A stretch of DNA of 15,120 nucleotides from a bacterium (GTDB taxonomy: Bacteria > JAMOTN01). The stretch is taken from the NCBI GenBank assembly GCA_027062325.1, contig JAMOTN010000078.1:1-15120 (forward strand), in the 5' to 3' direction. The notes beneath the pieces are model-generated. The model was not told where the DNA came from. It ran no database searches and saw only the letters and a program-made list of their open reading frames with translations. A program made the translations under genes and the position numbers. Below are positions 7,893 to 15,120 of the stretch, piece by piece; position 1 is the first letter of the stretch, and every line of letters begins with the position of its first letter.

Positions 7893-8999
7893 CTATACTT
7901 CTTTCTCTTCACTACCAAACATCTTACCAGTCTTTGCCCAATGAAGATACGCATATATGAAATCATCTATATCCCCATCCATAACAGCCTCAACATTTCC
8001 AACAGTATATAAAGTCCGGTGATCTTTTACCATTCTGTACGGTTGAAACACGTAAGAGCGAATTTGATGTCCCCAGCCAATCTCTGTCTTTTCTCCTTCA
8101 AGCTTCTTTTTTTCTTCCTCTGCCTTCTTACGGTAATATTCATAAAGACGGGCTTTCAATATCTTCATAGCATTCTTCTTATTCGCAAACTGACTCCTCT
8201 CCTTCTGGCAAGTTACAACAATCCCCGTAGGAATATGGGTAATCCTAACAGCTGTCTCAACCTTATTAACATTTTGACCTCCATGCCCACTTGCTCTAAA
8301 AGTCTCAACCTTCAAATCCTCTTCGCGTATCTCAACATCAACTTCGTCATCCAACTCGGGCATAACATTTACCGAAGCAAAGCTTGTATGACGTCTAGCA
8401 GCAGAATCAAAAGGAGAAATTCTAACCAAACGATGCACTCCTCTTTCACCTTTTAAGTAACCATAAGCATATTCACCCTTAACTAAAAAAGTAACACTCT
8501 TTATTCCAGCAACATCCCCTTCCAACCAATCGAGTATCTCAACAGAAAATCCCTTTCTCTCAGCCCACCTCGTGTACATTCTAAAGAGCATCTGTGCCCA
8601 ATCCTGAGATTCAGTTCCACCTGCTCCAGGATGTATGGAAACTATAGCATTATTTTGATCATACTTGTCATCCAAAAGTAATCTCAATTCAAGATCTCTA
8701 TAAAGTTTCTTCACTTCTTTGAGTAAATCAGTTGCCTCTTTTGCCATTTCTTCATCCTCAAGTGCAAGTTCTGAGGCAACTTTTAAATCCTCAAGAGATG
8801 AAGCCAAGCGCCTATACATTTCATGTACCTCTTTGGCAGCTTTAAATTCTCTTTGAAGACGCGCAGCTTTCTTAGGATTAGACCAAACTGCCGGATCAGA
8901 AAGCCTTTTTTCTAATTCTGCCAAATCTATTCTTTCCACAAATCCCCTTATCCCTTTTACTCCCTTTTCAAGCTCTGCTATTTCAATTGCGTAATCCAT
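7893..8999 (-). CDS. prfB: Peptide chain release factor 2 (RF2), no programmed frameshift
   Basis: RF2 recognises UGA and UAA stop codons and triggers peptide release. From the ATG at 8997-8999 it has 368 residues. The RF2-specific anticodon-like tripeptide SPF is present ([16 protein letters not shown]), as is the catalytic GGQ at about 240-242 in [19 protein letters not shown]. The N-terminal helical domain begins [20 protein letters not shown] and continues straight into [19 protein letters not shown]. The in-frame UGA and the CUUUGA slip site found here in many bacteria are absent, so a single uninterrupted frame encodes it. An upstream in-frame GTG at 9011 is less likely because GAGGTGG (complement of 9003-9009) fits the ATG and overlaps that GTG. 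It follows hpt by 27 bases. Confidence 0.96.
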   Translation of the reverse strand: MDYAIEIAELEKGVKGIRGFVERIDLAELEKRLSDPAVWSNPKKAARLQREFKAAKEVHEMYRRLASSLEDLKVASELALEDEEMAKEATDLLKEVKKLYRDLELRLLLDDKYDQNNAIVSIHPGAGGTESQDWAQMLFRMYTRWAERKGFSVEILDWLEGDVAGIKSVTFLVKGEYAYGYLKGERGVHRLVRISPFDSAARRHTSFASVNVMPELDDEVDVEIREEDLKVETFRASGHGGQNVNKVETAVRITHIPTGIVVTCQKERSQFANKKNAMKILKARLYEYYRKKAEEEKKKLEGEKTEIGWGHQIRSYVFQPYRMVKDHRTLYTVGNVEAVMDGDIDDFIYAYLHWAKTGKMFGSEEKEV

Positions 9000-9026
9000 A
9001 GCCCACCTCACCTTTCAAAATCAAAC

Positions 9027-9566
9027 CTAATTCTCAACATACGCTACAAAAGGTAAATTTCTCCATACCTCATCCAAATCCAAACCGTAACCGTAAACAA
9101 ACTTATCTTCAATATCAAAACAACAGAACTTAACATCCACATCGTATTTTAATGAAGCTGGCTTTCTAAGTAACGTAAACACCTCGCATGAAGCGGGCGA
9201 CATTACTTCAAAATAATCCTTCAAAAACTTCACTGTAAGACCTGTATCAACAATATCCTCCACTATTAAGACATGACGATTTTTCATATTCTCATCCACA
9301 CCAAATATGAGATTAACCTCCCCCGTACTCTTTCTCCCAGAGTAACTTTTCAACCTTATAAAATGCATAGTTAACGGCAAATTTAACCTCTTAGCAAGCT
9401 CTGTTGCCACAAAGTAAGCTCCTTTTAGCACCACTACAAAAGCAAGAGGATTATTTTCTGTAACAAGGGTAGAGTAATACTTTTCAACCTCCCCTGCAAC
9501 TTCATCTAAACGTCTCTCAATCTCTTCCTTCGTAAGCAAAATCTTTTTATGCTTCATTTCCTTCAC
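9027..9566 (-). CDS. hpt: Hypoxanthine phosphoribosyltransferase
   Basis: This purine-salvage enzyme transfers the phosphoribosyl group of PRPP to hypoxanthine (often also guanine). About 179 residues show the type I PRTase PRPP loop VLIVEDIVDTGLTVKFL, the early VVLKGAYFVATELAKRL segment, the flexible-loop SYSGRKSTGEV and the C-terminal GYGLDLDEVWRNLPFVAYVE that is typical of bacterial HPRTs. The start is uncertain. In-frame candidates are GTG 9578, TTG 9572, GTG 9566 and ATG 9557. I chose GTG 9566 because AGAGGTG (complement of 9576-9582) is 9 bases upstream; ATG 9557 would give the more usual short N-terminus MKHKKILLTKEEI. The upstream DUF6485-like gene ends at 9581, giving near overlap. 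Confidence 0.94.
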   Translation of the reverse strand: MKEMKHKKILLTKEEIERRLDEVAGEVEKYYSTLVTENNPLAFVVVLKGAYFVATELAKRLNLPLTMHFIRLKSYSGRKSTGEVNLIFGVDENMKNRHVLIVEDIVDTGLTVKFLKDYFEVMSPASCEVFTLLRKPASLKYDVDVKFCCFDIEDKFVYGYGLDLDEVWRNLPFVAYVEN

Positions 9567-9580
9567 TCTCAACTTCACCT

Positions 9581-9799
9581 CTAAAGATTTAATTCAAGCC
9601 CCTCTTCTTCAATCATTCTCTTGAAAGCATCCACACTTCTATCCCACGTTCTCTCCCACTTGTCAGTAAAAAAACACCCCGGGAACTCCCCCATTGAAAG
9701 ATGATAGTGTAAGCATTCACAACACGTTCCTTTTTTAGAACAAGGAGTATAAGAACAATTGCAGTACTTCATATTGTCATCTATATGTTTACATTTCAT
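9581..9799 (-). CDS. Small cysteine-rich protein, DUF6485-like
   Basis: A 72-residue cytoplasmic protein with eight cysteines (3, 13, 15, 20, 26, 27, 29, 42), several histidines (5, 31, 33) and a C-terminal amphipathic helix ([16 protein letters not shown]). The core [17 protein letters not shown] resembles what I recall of DUF6485, a family without an assigned function; the Cys/His spacing suggests a metal site or Fe-S cluster, which is inference. The ATG at 9797-9799 has a strong GAGGAGGG (complement of 9806-9813) 6 bases upstream. It sits 17 bases after a second, smaller protein with the same CCxC-x12-C core and directly before hpt. Confidence 0.82.
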   Translation of the reverse strand: MKCKHIDDNMKYCNCSYTPCSKKGTCCECLHYHLSMGEFPGCFFTDKWERTWDRSVDAFKRMIEEEGLELNL

Positions 9800-9816
9800 A
9801 GCAATCCCTCCTCAAC

Positions 9817-9981
9817 TTATTTAAGCAATCTTTTAGCACAAGGTGGGAGACTTTTTTGATTTTTAAAATGTCTTATACAAAGGCAACACACACCACGATA
9901 GGGAGTTTCATCTTCAGTTGCTGGACACCTCTTCAAATTTTTCTCGTACATGACGCAATCTCTACCGAAAACTTTCGCCAT
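9817..9981 (-). CDS. 54-residue cysteine-rich protein, paralogue-like companion of the DUF6485-like protein
   Basis: This gene is short and easily missed. The ATG at 9979-9981 has AAGGAGGGG 5 bases upstream, one of the best ribosome binding sites in the window, and the frame ends with TAA at 9817-9819. The 54 residues begin MAKVFGRDCVMYEKNLKRCP and carry cysteines at 9, 19, 32, 33, 35 and 48. The core VCCLCIRHFKNQKSLPPC has the same CC-x-C-x12-C spacing as its downstream neighbour ([18 protein letters not shown]). The neighbour's C-terminal helix is missing. It lies 26 bases after the htrA stop and 17 bases before the DUF6485-like start, so it is probably co-transcribed. Function is unknown; metal or Fe-S binding is a guess from the cysteines. 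Confidence 0.78.
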   Translation of the reverse strand: MAKVFGRDCVMYEKNLKRCPATEDETPYRGVCCLCIRHFKNQKSLPPCAKRLLK

Positions 9982-10007
9982 TTTTACCCCTCCTTACTAT
10001 CAGTTTC

Positions 10008-11702
10008 TTACTTCAACTCAATATTTATCTCCACTCCATCACTCTTCTTGAGCAAAATTTTAGCAGGCTTCTTCAAATTCTTCCACATATCAATTGTAGG
10101 CTTTTTCCCATTTATCTTCTCTATAACATCTCCAATTTCAAACACATCATTGTCGCTTGCAACTACTTTAAGTCCATTCTTTTCCGGAATTACAGACACC
10201 TTTAAATCTTTATTGTAATTTGTATACCTCTTTAGAATTTTCCTCACATAATTTTCATCAACAGTCGACATGTTGTATATAAACATACCCGGCGATATGT
10301 TAAACTCCAATTCAAATAACATTCCACTCCTCTCAAATATTATCTTTCCCTTTCCATTCTTTACCACTTTCTTAACATCATTAACCGTAGATGGAACCTT
10401 TCCATTAACTGCAATTATCTTATCTCCAACTTGTAAGCCAATCCTACTTAACGCCGAGTTTACATCCTTTAAAACTACTCCGGGGAATTTATAAGAAGCC
10501 GTCCCTACAACACTACCTACCTGACCAGAGTTTGAAGGCTTACTACCTCCCAATACTCCAAATCTCTTCTTAATCTTGTCTATCAAAGTATGCAAAGGCA
10601 ACTTGCTCCCTACACTCTGAGGAGTATTATCCTCATCTCCAAACTCCGAACCAAGCTTCACATTTGCTGTGTAAAAACGTCCTTCTCTCCAATACCTAAT
10701 TTTTACAACATCTCCCGGCCTATACATTCTTATGACCTTTCTCAAATCAGCAGGTGAAGATATATCCGCATCATCTACCTTTACAATTACATCCCCTTCT
10801 CGCAATCCAGCCTCATCAGCAGGACTTCCTGAAACCACATCTGCAATCACAGCTCCACCCTCTGCAGGATAACCTAACTTTTGAGCAATTCGAGCAGTAA
10901 TTGGATAAGTGTACACCCCAAGGAATGCAAACCGTGCATGCCCATAGTTTAAGAAATCCTCCACAAAACGTTTAGCTACATTTATTGGAATAAGAAAACC
11001 AATTCCATGAGCAGGCGCAAGAATAGCCGTTGCAATTCCAATTACTTTTCCATCCAAATCAACTACTGGTCCACCGCTGTTTCCCACATTTATGGCAGCA
11101 TCTGTCTGGAACAAATCAACCATAACATTTCCCTGAACATTCAACCTTCTTCCTTTTGCACTTATAACTCCAAACGTCACCGTTCTTTCCAAACCAAACG
11201 GATTACCAATTACCAACACAAACTGCCCAACCTCTACATTATCCGAATCTCCAAGCTCTACAACAGGTGGTTCAAAATTTCCAAGATTTTTTAATTTAAG
11301 AAGGGCTATATCGTATTCTTTACTTAAACCTACAACTTCTGCTTCAAAACGATGAAACCTATCAAATGTAGCGTATATCTTATCTGCCCCCTCAACAACA
11401 TGAGCGTTTGTAACAACTAGTCCACTCTTATCTATGACAAATCCACTACCCGTTCCTATCTTTTGTTTATAAACACGAGGTTTCGGATTGAAAAACATAT
11501 CATCATTGAAAAATTGTTCAAACAACTCATCAAGCGATGGATAAGAATATGCATAGCTGTATTTTTCCGTTTCGATCAAAACCACTGCGTCTTTAACTTT
11601 TTTTACAATTTGGGGTAAATCCTTAAGATCAACTGCATAAGCCGAGCAAAAGCTACACACAGCAAGTAGAAATATTATAAACAACTTCCCCCCTCTTAAC
11701 AT
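10008..11702 (-). CDS. HtrA/Do family periplasmic serine protease with two PDZ domains and a possible third
   Basis: An exported trypsin-like protease/chaperone that handles misfolded envelope proteins. A signal peptide covers residues 1-23 (RGGKLFIIFLLAVC, cleavage probable after CSAYA). The protease domain has GTGSGFVID and the triad His101 (VTNAHVVEG), Asp131 (EYDIALLKL) and Ser209 (VGNSGGPVVD). PDZ1 spans about 256-350 (SPADEAGLREGDVIVKVD) and PDZ2 about 375-475 (GLQVGDKIIAVNG). A final segment of about 90 residues contains VFEIGDVIEKINGKKPT, which looks like a degenerate third PDZ. At 564 residues it is longer than typical DegP/DegQ (about 450-480). The ATG at 11702 has GGGAGGC (complement of 11711-11717) upstream. 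The transporter gene ends 28 bases earlier, so the two are likely co-transcribed. Confidence 0.93.
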   Translation of the reverse strand: MLRGGKLFIIFLLAVCSFCSAYAVDLKDLPQIVKKVKDAVVLIETEKYSYAYSYPSLDELFEQFFNDDMFFNPKPRVYKQKIGTGSGFVIDKSGLVVTNAHVVEGADKIYATFDRFHRFEAEVVGLSKEYDIALLKLKNLGNFEPPVVELGDSDNVEVGQFVLVIGNPFGLERTVTFGVISAKGRRLNVQGNVMVDLFQTDAAINVGNSGGPVVDLDGKVIGIATAILAPAHGIGFLIPINVAKRFVEDFLNYGHARFAFLGVYTYPITARIAQKLGYPAEGGAVIADVVSGSPADEAGLREGDVIVKVDDADISSPADLRKVIRMYRPGDVVKIRYWREGRFYTANVKLGSEFGDEDNTPQSVGSKLPLHTLIDKIKKRFGVLGGSKPSNSGQVGSVVGTASYKFPGVVLKDVNSALSRIGLQVGDKIIAVNGKVPSTVNDVKKVVKNGKGKIIFERSGMLFELEFNISPGMFIYNMSTVDENYVRKILKRYTNYNKDLKVSVIPEKNGLKVVASDNDVFEIGDVIEKINGKKPTIDMWKNLKKPAKILLKKSDGVEINIELK

Positions 11703-11730
11703 AGCTCTACGCCTCCCTTCATTAGATAAG

Positions 11731-13227
11731 TTAATTCTTACTACCTCTTCTTGCTGCCCTCTTGGTAGCCCCAGAAGGCATCCAAAGTATCAAAGCAAAC
11801 ACAAGTGTCATCAAAGTAACAGTAATTCCAACAGCCAGAGCTGAGGTTGGATAACCACCGTAACCGTGTATCAAATTTTTCAATATATCATTGACAATCA
11901 AGTAACCTACAAAGCCTGGAACAACAAACATCATAATTTTCCAAAATGTCCCAACCTTTACAAATTTAGCATTCTGATCAACAAAATCTTTTATCTTATC
12001 AAGCCCAACTTCTGCTAAAAGGAACATGACCTCTAAGTAAACTACAAACATTACAGCCATCATCATGTAGTTGTCAACAATGTCTAACCAATACAATCCT
12101 GCTCCTGTTGAGAATATCAAACTCCCAACGATCCCTGCTAACATCAATATACTAGCTGCAAATTTTCTACTCACTCCAAACTTATCAACAAATGCAGAAA
12201 CAAAATTTTCAAACAGGGAAATAGCACTTGTTATACCAGCCGCCAAAAGCAAGAAGAAAAATACGGCACCAAATAAAACTTTTCCCTTTGGTATGAGATT
12301 TATAGCTTGAGGATAAACTACAAATGCCAACCCTGGCCCTCCCTTGATAACAGTTGCAGGATCTTTACCAAGGGTTCCTGCCATGTAGCCAATGGTTGCA
12401 AAAATTGCAATACTTGCAAACATAGAGTAGAAACCATCAGCCAAAGCAGTAATAAGAGCATTTGTAGTTGTATCACTATCTTTAGGAAGATAACTAGCAT
12501 ACGTAACCATTATTCCAAAACCAACCCCAACAGAGAAGAAAACCTGTTTTAATGCATCAATCCAAACGTGAGGATCCTTGAGTTTGGTAAAATCCGGAGT
12601 AAAGTAAAGTTTTAACCCTGCAGAAGCGTTGGGAAGAGTAACAGACCAAACAACAAACAACACTGTCATTATGAAAAGAGCTGGCATCAATACTTTGTTT
12701 GCCTTTTCAATACCATCTTTAATTCCTCTTACAACTATGAACCATACAAATACCCAGAAAAATGCTGCTCCTATAAATATTGGCCACTTTATTCCTCCTA
12801 TATTCCACGCACCCGAAGTCAAACCTAAAAACACCTTGTGGAAGAAAGAATCTGTCTCAGCTCCCCAACTTAGTTTGAATGAGTAAAGAAAATAATTCAA
12901 ACACCAAGATAAAACTACCATATAATAAAAACCAACTCCGAATGAGGTTAAAATAACAGGCCACCATCCGAGCCACTCCCACTTTTTAGATACAGAGCCA
13001 AAAGCAAGTGGGGTAGCTTTCCCAGTCTTTTGTCCCAATGCCATCTCAAATATCAAAAGAGGAACACCTATTGTTAAAAGTGCAAAAATATAAGGAATCA
13101 AAAAAGCCCCTCCACCATTTCGATAAGCCATATATGGAAACTTCCACAAATTTCCCAATCCTATAGCACTACCTATAGCTGCAAATAAAAATCCCAAGCG
13201 CGAACCCCAATTAGCACGTACCTGCAC
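11731..13227 (-). CDS. Sodium-dependent transporter, NSS/SNF family
   Basis: A LeuT-fold Na+ symporter of the cytoplasmic membrane, likely for an amino acid; the substrate cannot be told from sequence. The 498 residues start with RANWGSRLGFLFAAIGSAIG, then LGNLWKFPYMAYRNGGGAF, the conserved unwound TM1 / Na+ site region of the family. Other family features are the TM3 segment FGVGFYYMVVLSW, the TM6-like VFFSVGVGFGIMVTYASYLP, and a long series of hydrophobic helices (about 11-12). I start at the GTG at 13225-13227, because AGGAGGGG (complement of 13234-13241) is 6 bases upstream. An in-frame ATG at 13269 has no ribosome binding site and would add an unlikely 14-residue extension. It heads the minus-strand cluster. 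Confidence 0.93.
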   Translation of the reverse strand: MQVRANWGSRLGFLFAAIGSAIGLGNLWKFPYMAYRNGGGAFLIPYIFALLTIGVPLLIFEMALGQKTGKATPLAFGSVSKKWEWLGWWPVILTSFGVGFYYMVVLSWCLNYFLYSFKLSWGAETDSFFHKVFLGLTSGAWNIGGIKWPIFIGAAFFWVFVWFIVVRGIKDGIEKANKVLMPALFIMTVLFVVWSVTLPNASAGLKLYFTPDFTKLKDPHVWIDALKQVFFSVGVGFGIMVTYASYLPKDSDTTTNALITALADGFYSMFASIAIFATIGYMAGTLGKDPATVIKGGPGLAFVVYPQAINLIPKGKVLFGAVFFFLLLAAGITSAISLFENFVSAFVDKFGVSRKFAASILMLAGIVGSLIFSTGAGLYWLDIVDNYMMMAVMFVVYLEVMFLLAEVGLDKIKDFVDQNAKFVKVGTFWKIMMFVVPGFVGYLIVNDILKNLIHGYGGYPTSALAVGITVTLMTLVFALILWMPSGATKRAARRGSKN

Positions 13228-13267
13228 TTCAATCCCCTCCTGATACTGAAAATATACTAAATTAGCC

Positions 13268-13297
13268 ATTACAGCACACCATCACACATTTACACAA
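13268..13297 (-). promoter_or_regulatory. Weak candidate promoter for the transporter-htrA cluster
   Basis: On the minus strand TTGTGT (complement of 13292-13297) and TGTAAT (complement of 13268-13273) are 18 bases apart and lie about 41 bases before the GTG start of the transporter. The intergenic stretch is very AT-rich, so chance matches are common. An alternative pair further upstream (TTGCTT with TTATAT) has a 20-base spacer. Some promoter is expected here because the flagellin terminator precedes the gene. Confidence 0.2.
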
Positions 13298-13343
13298 TTA
13301 AATATAAAACACATCATTTTAAAATCCAAGCAAAAATTTTTCA

Positions 13344-13376
13344 AAAAATAAAAAAGGGCGCCCTTTGAGGACGCCC
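13344..13376 (-). terminator. Intrinsic terminator after the flagellin gene
   Basis: Read on the minus strand, GGGCGTCC (complement of 13369-13376), loop TCAAA, then GGGCGCCC (complement of 13356-13363) form an 8-bp GC-rich stem with one G-U pair. It is followed directly by TTTTTTATTTTT (complement of 13344-13355). This is a textbook rho-independent terminator, 42 bases past the flagellin stop. It should separate flagellin transcription from the downstream transporter cluster. Confidence 0.9.
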
Positions 13377-13418
13377 ACAAATTCACCTCCTGTTATTTCA
13401 AGGAATATCTTTTTAGGT

Positions 13419-15120
13419 TTATCCTCCTCCAAGAAGCTGAAGAACCATCTGTGGCCTTTGATTAGCCTGGGCAAGAATTGCCGTCCCCGCCTGTGATAGG
13501 ATTTGTTCCTTAGTCATCTCTGCAGTTGCCTCAACGAAGTCTGTATCTCTAATACGGCTTTCTGCTGCTTGTAAGTTCTCATAAGCGTTCCTTAAGTAGT
13601 CAATTCTCTTTTGCAATCGGTTCATTAATGCACCCAACTTACTTCTCTCTTCCGACACTGTAGCTATAGCTTTATCAAGCTTTCCTATTACTTCTTCAGC
13701 AGAAGCAGAGGACAATACATTCAAATCATCTATCCCAAGAGCTTTAGCCCTCATATCACCTATCGACAACTCCAACACCTGATCCTGATTAGGTCCAACG
13801 TGCAACTGGAAGCGTGACTTACTACCTACGTAAAGCTCACCCTTTTCGGTATCAATTATTATCTTTCCATCTTGTCCTGTTGCATTCGCATTATTTATAC
13901 TGAACACCAAATCGTCAAACGGCACACCATCGGCGTTTACTCTGACCATTACACCATCTGCTGTTACCTGAAGAGCATTTGTAGGATCGGATTCATCCCA
14001 TATACTTACCACAGCATTTGAACCGTAATCTGTTGCATTAGCTGTAGAACCACTGGTATCCGACATATAAAGTTTTAAATACTGAGCAGATCCATAATCA
14101 GTTCTTCTTACAACAACACTGTTAGCATGGTAACTTGCCTCAATCCCAAGAGAACCGTACATGGACGTTACGTATTGGGCCACACTCTGCGCTGTCATTC
14201 CACTAAGTACAAATACAGCCGAGCCTTTATTGGTAATAAGACTTAGCTTTACTCCTTCTGTATTTGTAACTTCAATTCCAACAACTGAAGCCCTTCCAGC
14301 ACTATGCAAGAGTGCCCAACCATAACTTCCTTCTTGCGTTCCTACACCAACACTCTTAAGATCAAAGCTTACACCTGTTGCTCCACTTTTTACCCATTTT
14401 ACAATACTTGTTGTCGCATCTAACTCAAGTCTTATTCCATCAAACGGTTGATTTGGAGAGTCTACTACTAAGTAATTCCCATCAGCCTCAAATATTCCAT
14501 TTACCCCAGCACTTGTAAGCGAGGAGAGTTTAACCAGTGCATCGGCCCCATAAGCTGATAAAGTATCTCCCACCTGCGACACAGCAAAACCAAAAGCCTT
14601 ACTATCATTATCAGTAGCAGAAATCACTATTCTCGCATCCTCTCCATACTCATCGCCATATAGATATAATCTGTTGTTACTTGCCTTTGCAATAACTCCA
14701 ACATCCAACGCATTTATCTTCTCTGCCAAATCATGAGCACTCTCTCCACTTTCCTTATGTATCAAGTAACCATTTATTTTTATGCTAGCCTCAACACTTA
14801 TGTTTACTGAACTGTCAGCCCCTATAAATGCTTTTTCTGCCGCTCTCATTATCTCAACGTGGTAACGCCCAGCCTGAGTATTATCGCTCTTTCCTATAAA
14901 CTTAATCAACTCATTTGTACTCGTAAGTTTTGCTCCACCAAGAGAACCATCCAAAAGTTTCTTTGTATTAAACTCAGTAGTATTGGCAATTTTATCAACT
15001 TCATCTATCAACTGATTAATTTCGTCTTGAATAGCTTTTCTGTCATCTAGAGTGTTTGTGTCATTAGCTGCTTGAATGGATAGCTCTCTTATACGCCTTA
15101 AAATCTCATGAAGCTGCCCC
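13419..15120 (-). CDS. Flagellin, large, N-terminus cut by the window edge
   Basis: Flagellin is exported by the flagellar type III system and polymerises into the filament. About 567 residues are visible and the frame is open to the right edge; what looks like a start near 15011 is an internal TTG (Leu) codon. The visible N-terminal part (RIRELSIQAANDTNTLDDRK, QDEINQLIDEVDKIANTTEF, NTKKLLDG) is the conserved D1 helix. The C-terminal D1/D0 part includes GDMRAKALGIDDLNV, AESRIRDTDFVEATAEMTKE, and ends QANQRPQMVLQLLGGG. Between them lies a variable surface region of about 350 residues with a flagellin IN-like unit (INGYLIHKESGESAHDLAEK and following). No cysteine occurs in the visible part. Perhaps 60-80 N-terminal residues are missing, so the full protein would be about 630-650 residues. 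An intrinsic terminator follows. Confidence 0.95.
   Translation of the reverse strand, partial: GQLHEILRRIRELSIQAANDTNTLDDRKAIQDEINQLIDEVDKIANTTEFNTKKLLDGSLGGAKLTSTNELIKFIGKSDNTQAGRYHVEIMRAAEKAFIGADSSVNISVEASIKINGYLIHKESGESAHDLAEKINALDVGVIAKASNNRLYLYGDEYGEDARIVISATDNDSKAFGFAVSQVGDTLSAYGADALVKLSSLTSAGVNGIFEADGNYLVVDSPNQPFDGIRLELDATTSIVKWVKSGATGVSFDLKSVGVGTQEGSYGWALLHSAGRASVVGIEVTNTEGVKLSLITNKGSAVFVLSGMTAQSVAQYVTSMYGSLGIEASYHANSVVVRRTDYGSAQYLKLYMSDTSGSTANATDYGSNAVVSIWDESDPTNALQVTADGVMVRVNADGVPFDDLVFSINNANATGQDGKIIIDTEKGELYVGSKSRFQLHVGPNQDQVLELSIGDMRAKALGIDDLNVLSSASAEEVIGKLDKAIATVSEERSKLGALMNRLQKRIDYLRNAYENLQAAESRIRDTDFVEATAEMTKEQILSQAGTAILAQANQRPQMVLQLLGGG

Noticed and set aside
8019-8456. A 145-residue open frame on the plus strand
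   Set aside because: It is a shadow of prfB, which is certain from its SPF and GGQ motifs; no recognisable domain was seen.
11640-11702. A lipoprotein signal in HtrA (LAVC at residues 13-16)
   Set aside because: Val at the -1 position does not fit a lipobox, and a standard signal peptidase I site after CSAYA explains the segment better.
13319-13378. A 19-codon frame starting with GTG after a strong SD
   Set aside because: It reads through the terminator hairpin and T-tract and encodes no recognisable peptide, so it is kept as a finding about the SD and not listed as a gene.
1-15120. CRISPR arrays, tRNA or rRNA genes, insertion sequences and phage genes
   Set aside because: Reading both strands I saw no regularly spaced repeats, no tRNA cloverleaf, no transposase or integrase motifs and no terminal inverted repeats.

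Overview
The window comes from a low-GC, AT-rich bacterial chromosome. Informational genes (lysS, era, prfB, dtd), a flagellin and a sodium-coupled transporter all look bacterial. Strong Shine-Dalgarno sites (AAGGAGG type), tight gene spacing and genes for motility and Na+-dependent uptake would fit an anaerobic, possibly thermophilic lineage such as Thermotogota or Synergistota. The phylum cannot be fixed from the sequence alone. No insertion sequence, phage gene, tRNA, rRNA or CRISPR array was seen; this is core chromosome with a few poorly described genes in it.

Layout. At the left edge, on the minus strand, is the start of an S4-domain (RsuA/RluB-like) pseudouridine synthase. It is divergent from a plus-strand cluster at 274-7405: lysS, a zinc-ribbon/coiled-coil/NHL-propeller protein, acylphosphatase, era, mgtE, a 62-residue membrane peptide and a GldA-like metal-dependent dehydrogenase. 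Gaps are short and one stop/start pair overlaps (TAATG), so an operon is likely. This cluster meets a convergent minus-strand cluster with only 13 bases between the two stop codons at about 7.41 kb. Read in its own direction from 13227 down to 7419, the minus cluster is: NSS-family Na+ symporter, HtrA/Do serine protease with two PDZ domains and a possible third, a 54-residue Cys-rich protein, a DUF6485-like Cys-rich protein, hypoxanthine phosphoribosyltransferase, prfB (RF2) and dtd. Beyond it, at the right edge, is a large flagellin gene cut by the window end and followed by a clear intrinsic terminator.

How the genes work together. Both clusters mix translation and quality-control functions (lysyl-tRNA synthesis, Era-dependent ribosome assembly, RF2 termination, D-aminoacyl-tRNA removal) with membrane transport, envelope proteolysis and purine salvage. 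I see no single pathway and no convincing defence or mobile system. The least familiar content is the zinc-ribbon/NHL protein behind lysS, the pair of small cysteine-rich proteins between htrA and hpt (one only 54 residues long), the truncated-looking DUF2953-like membrane peptide between mgtE and the dehydrogenase, and the extended C-terminus of HtrA.
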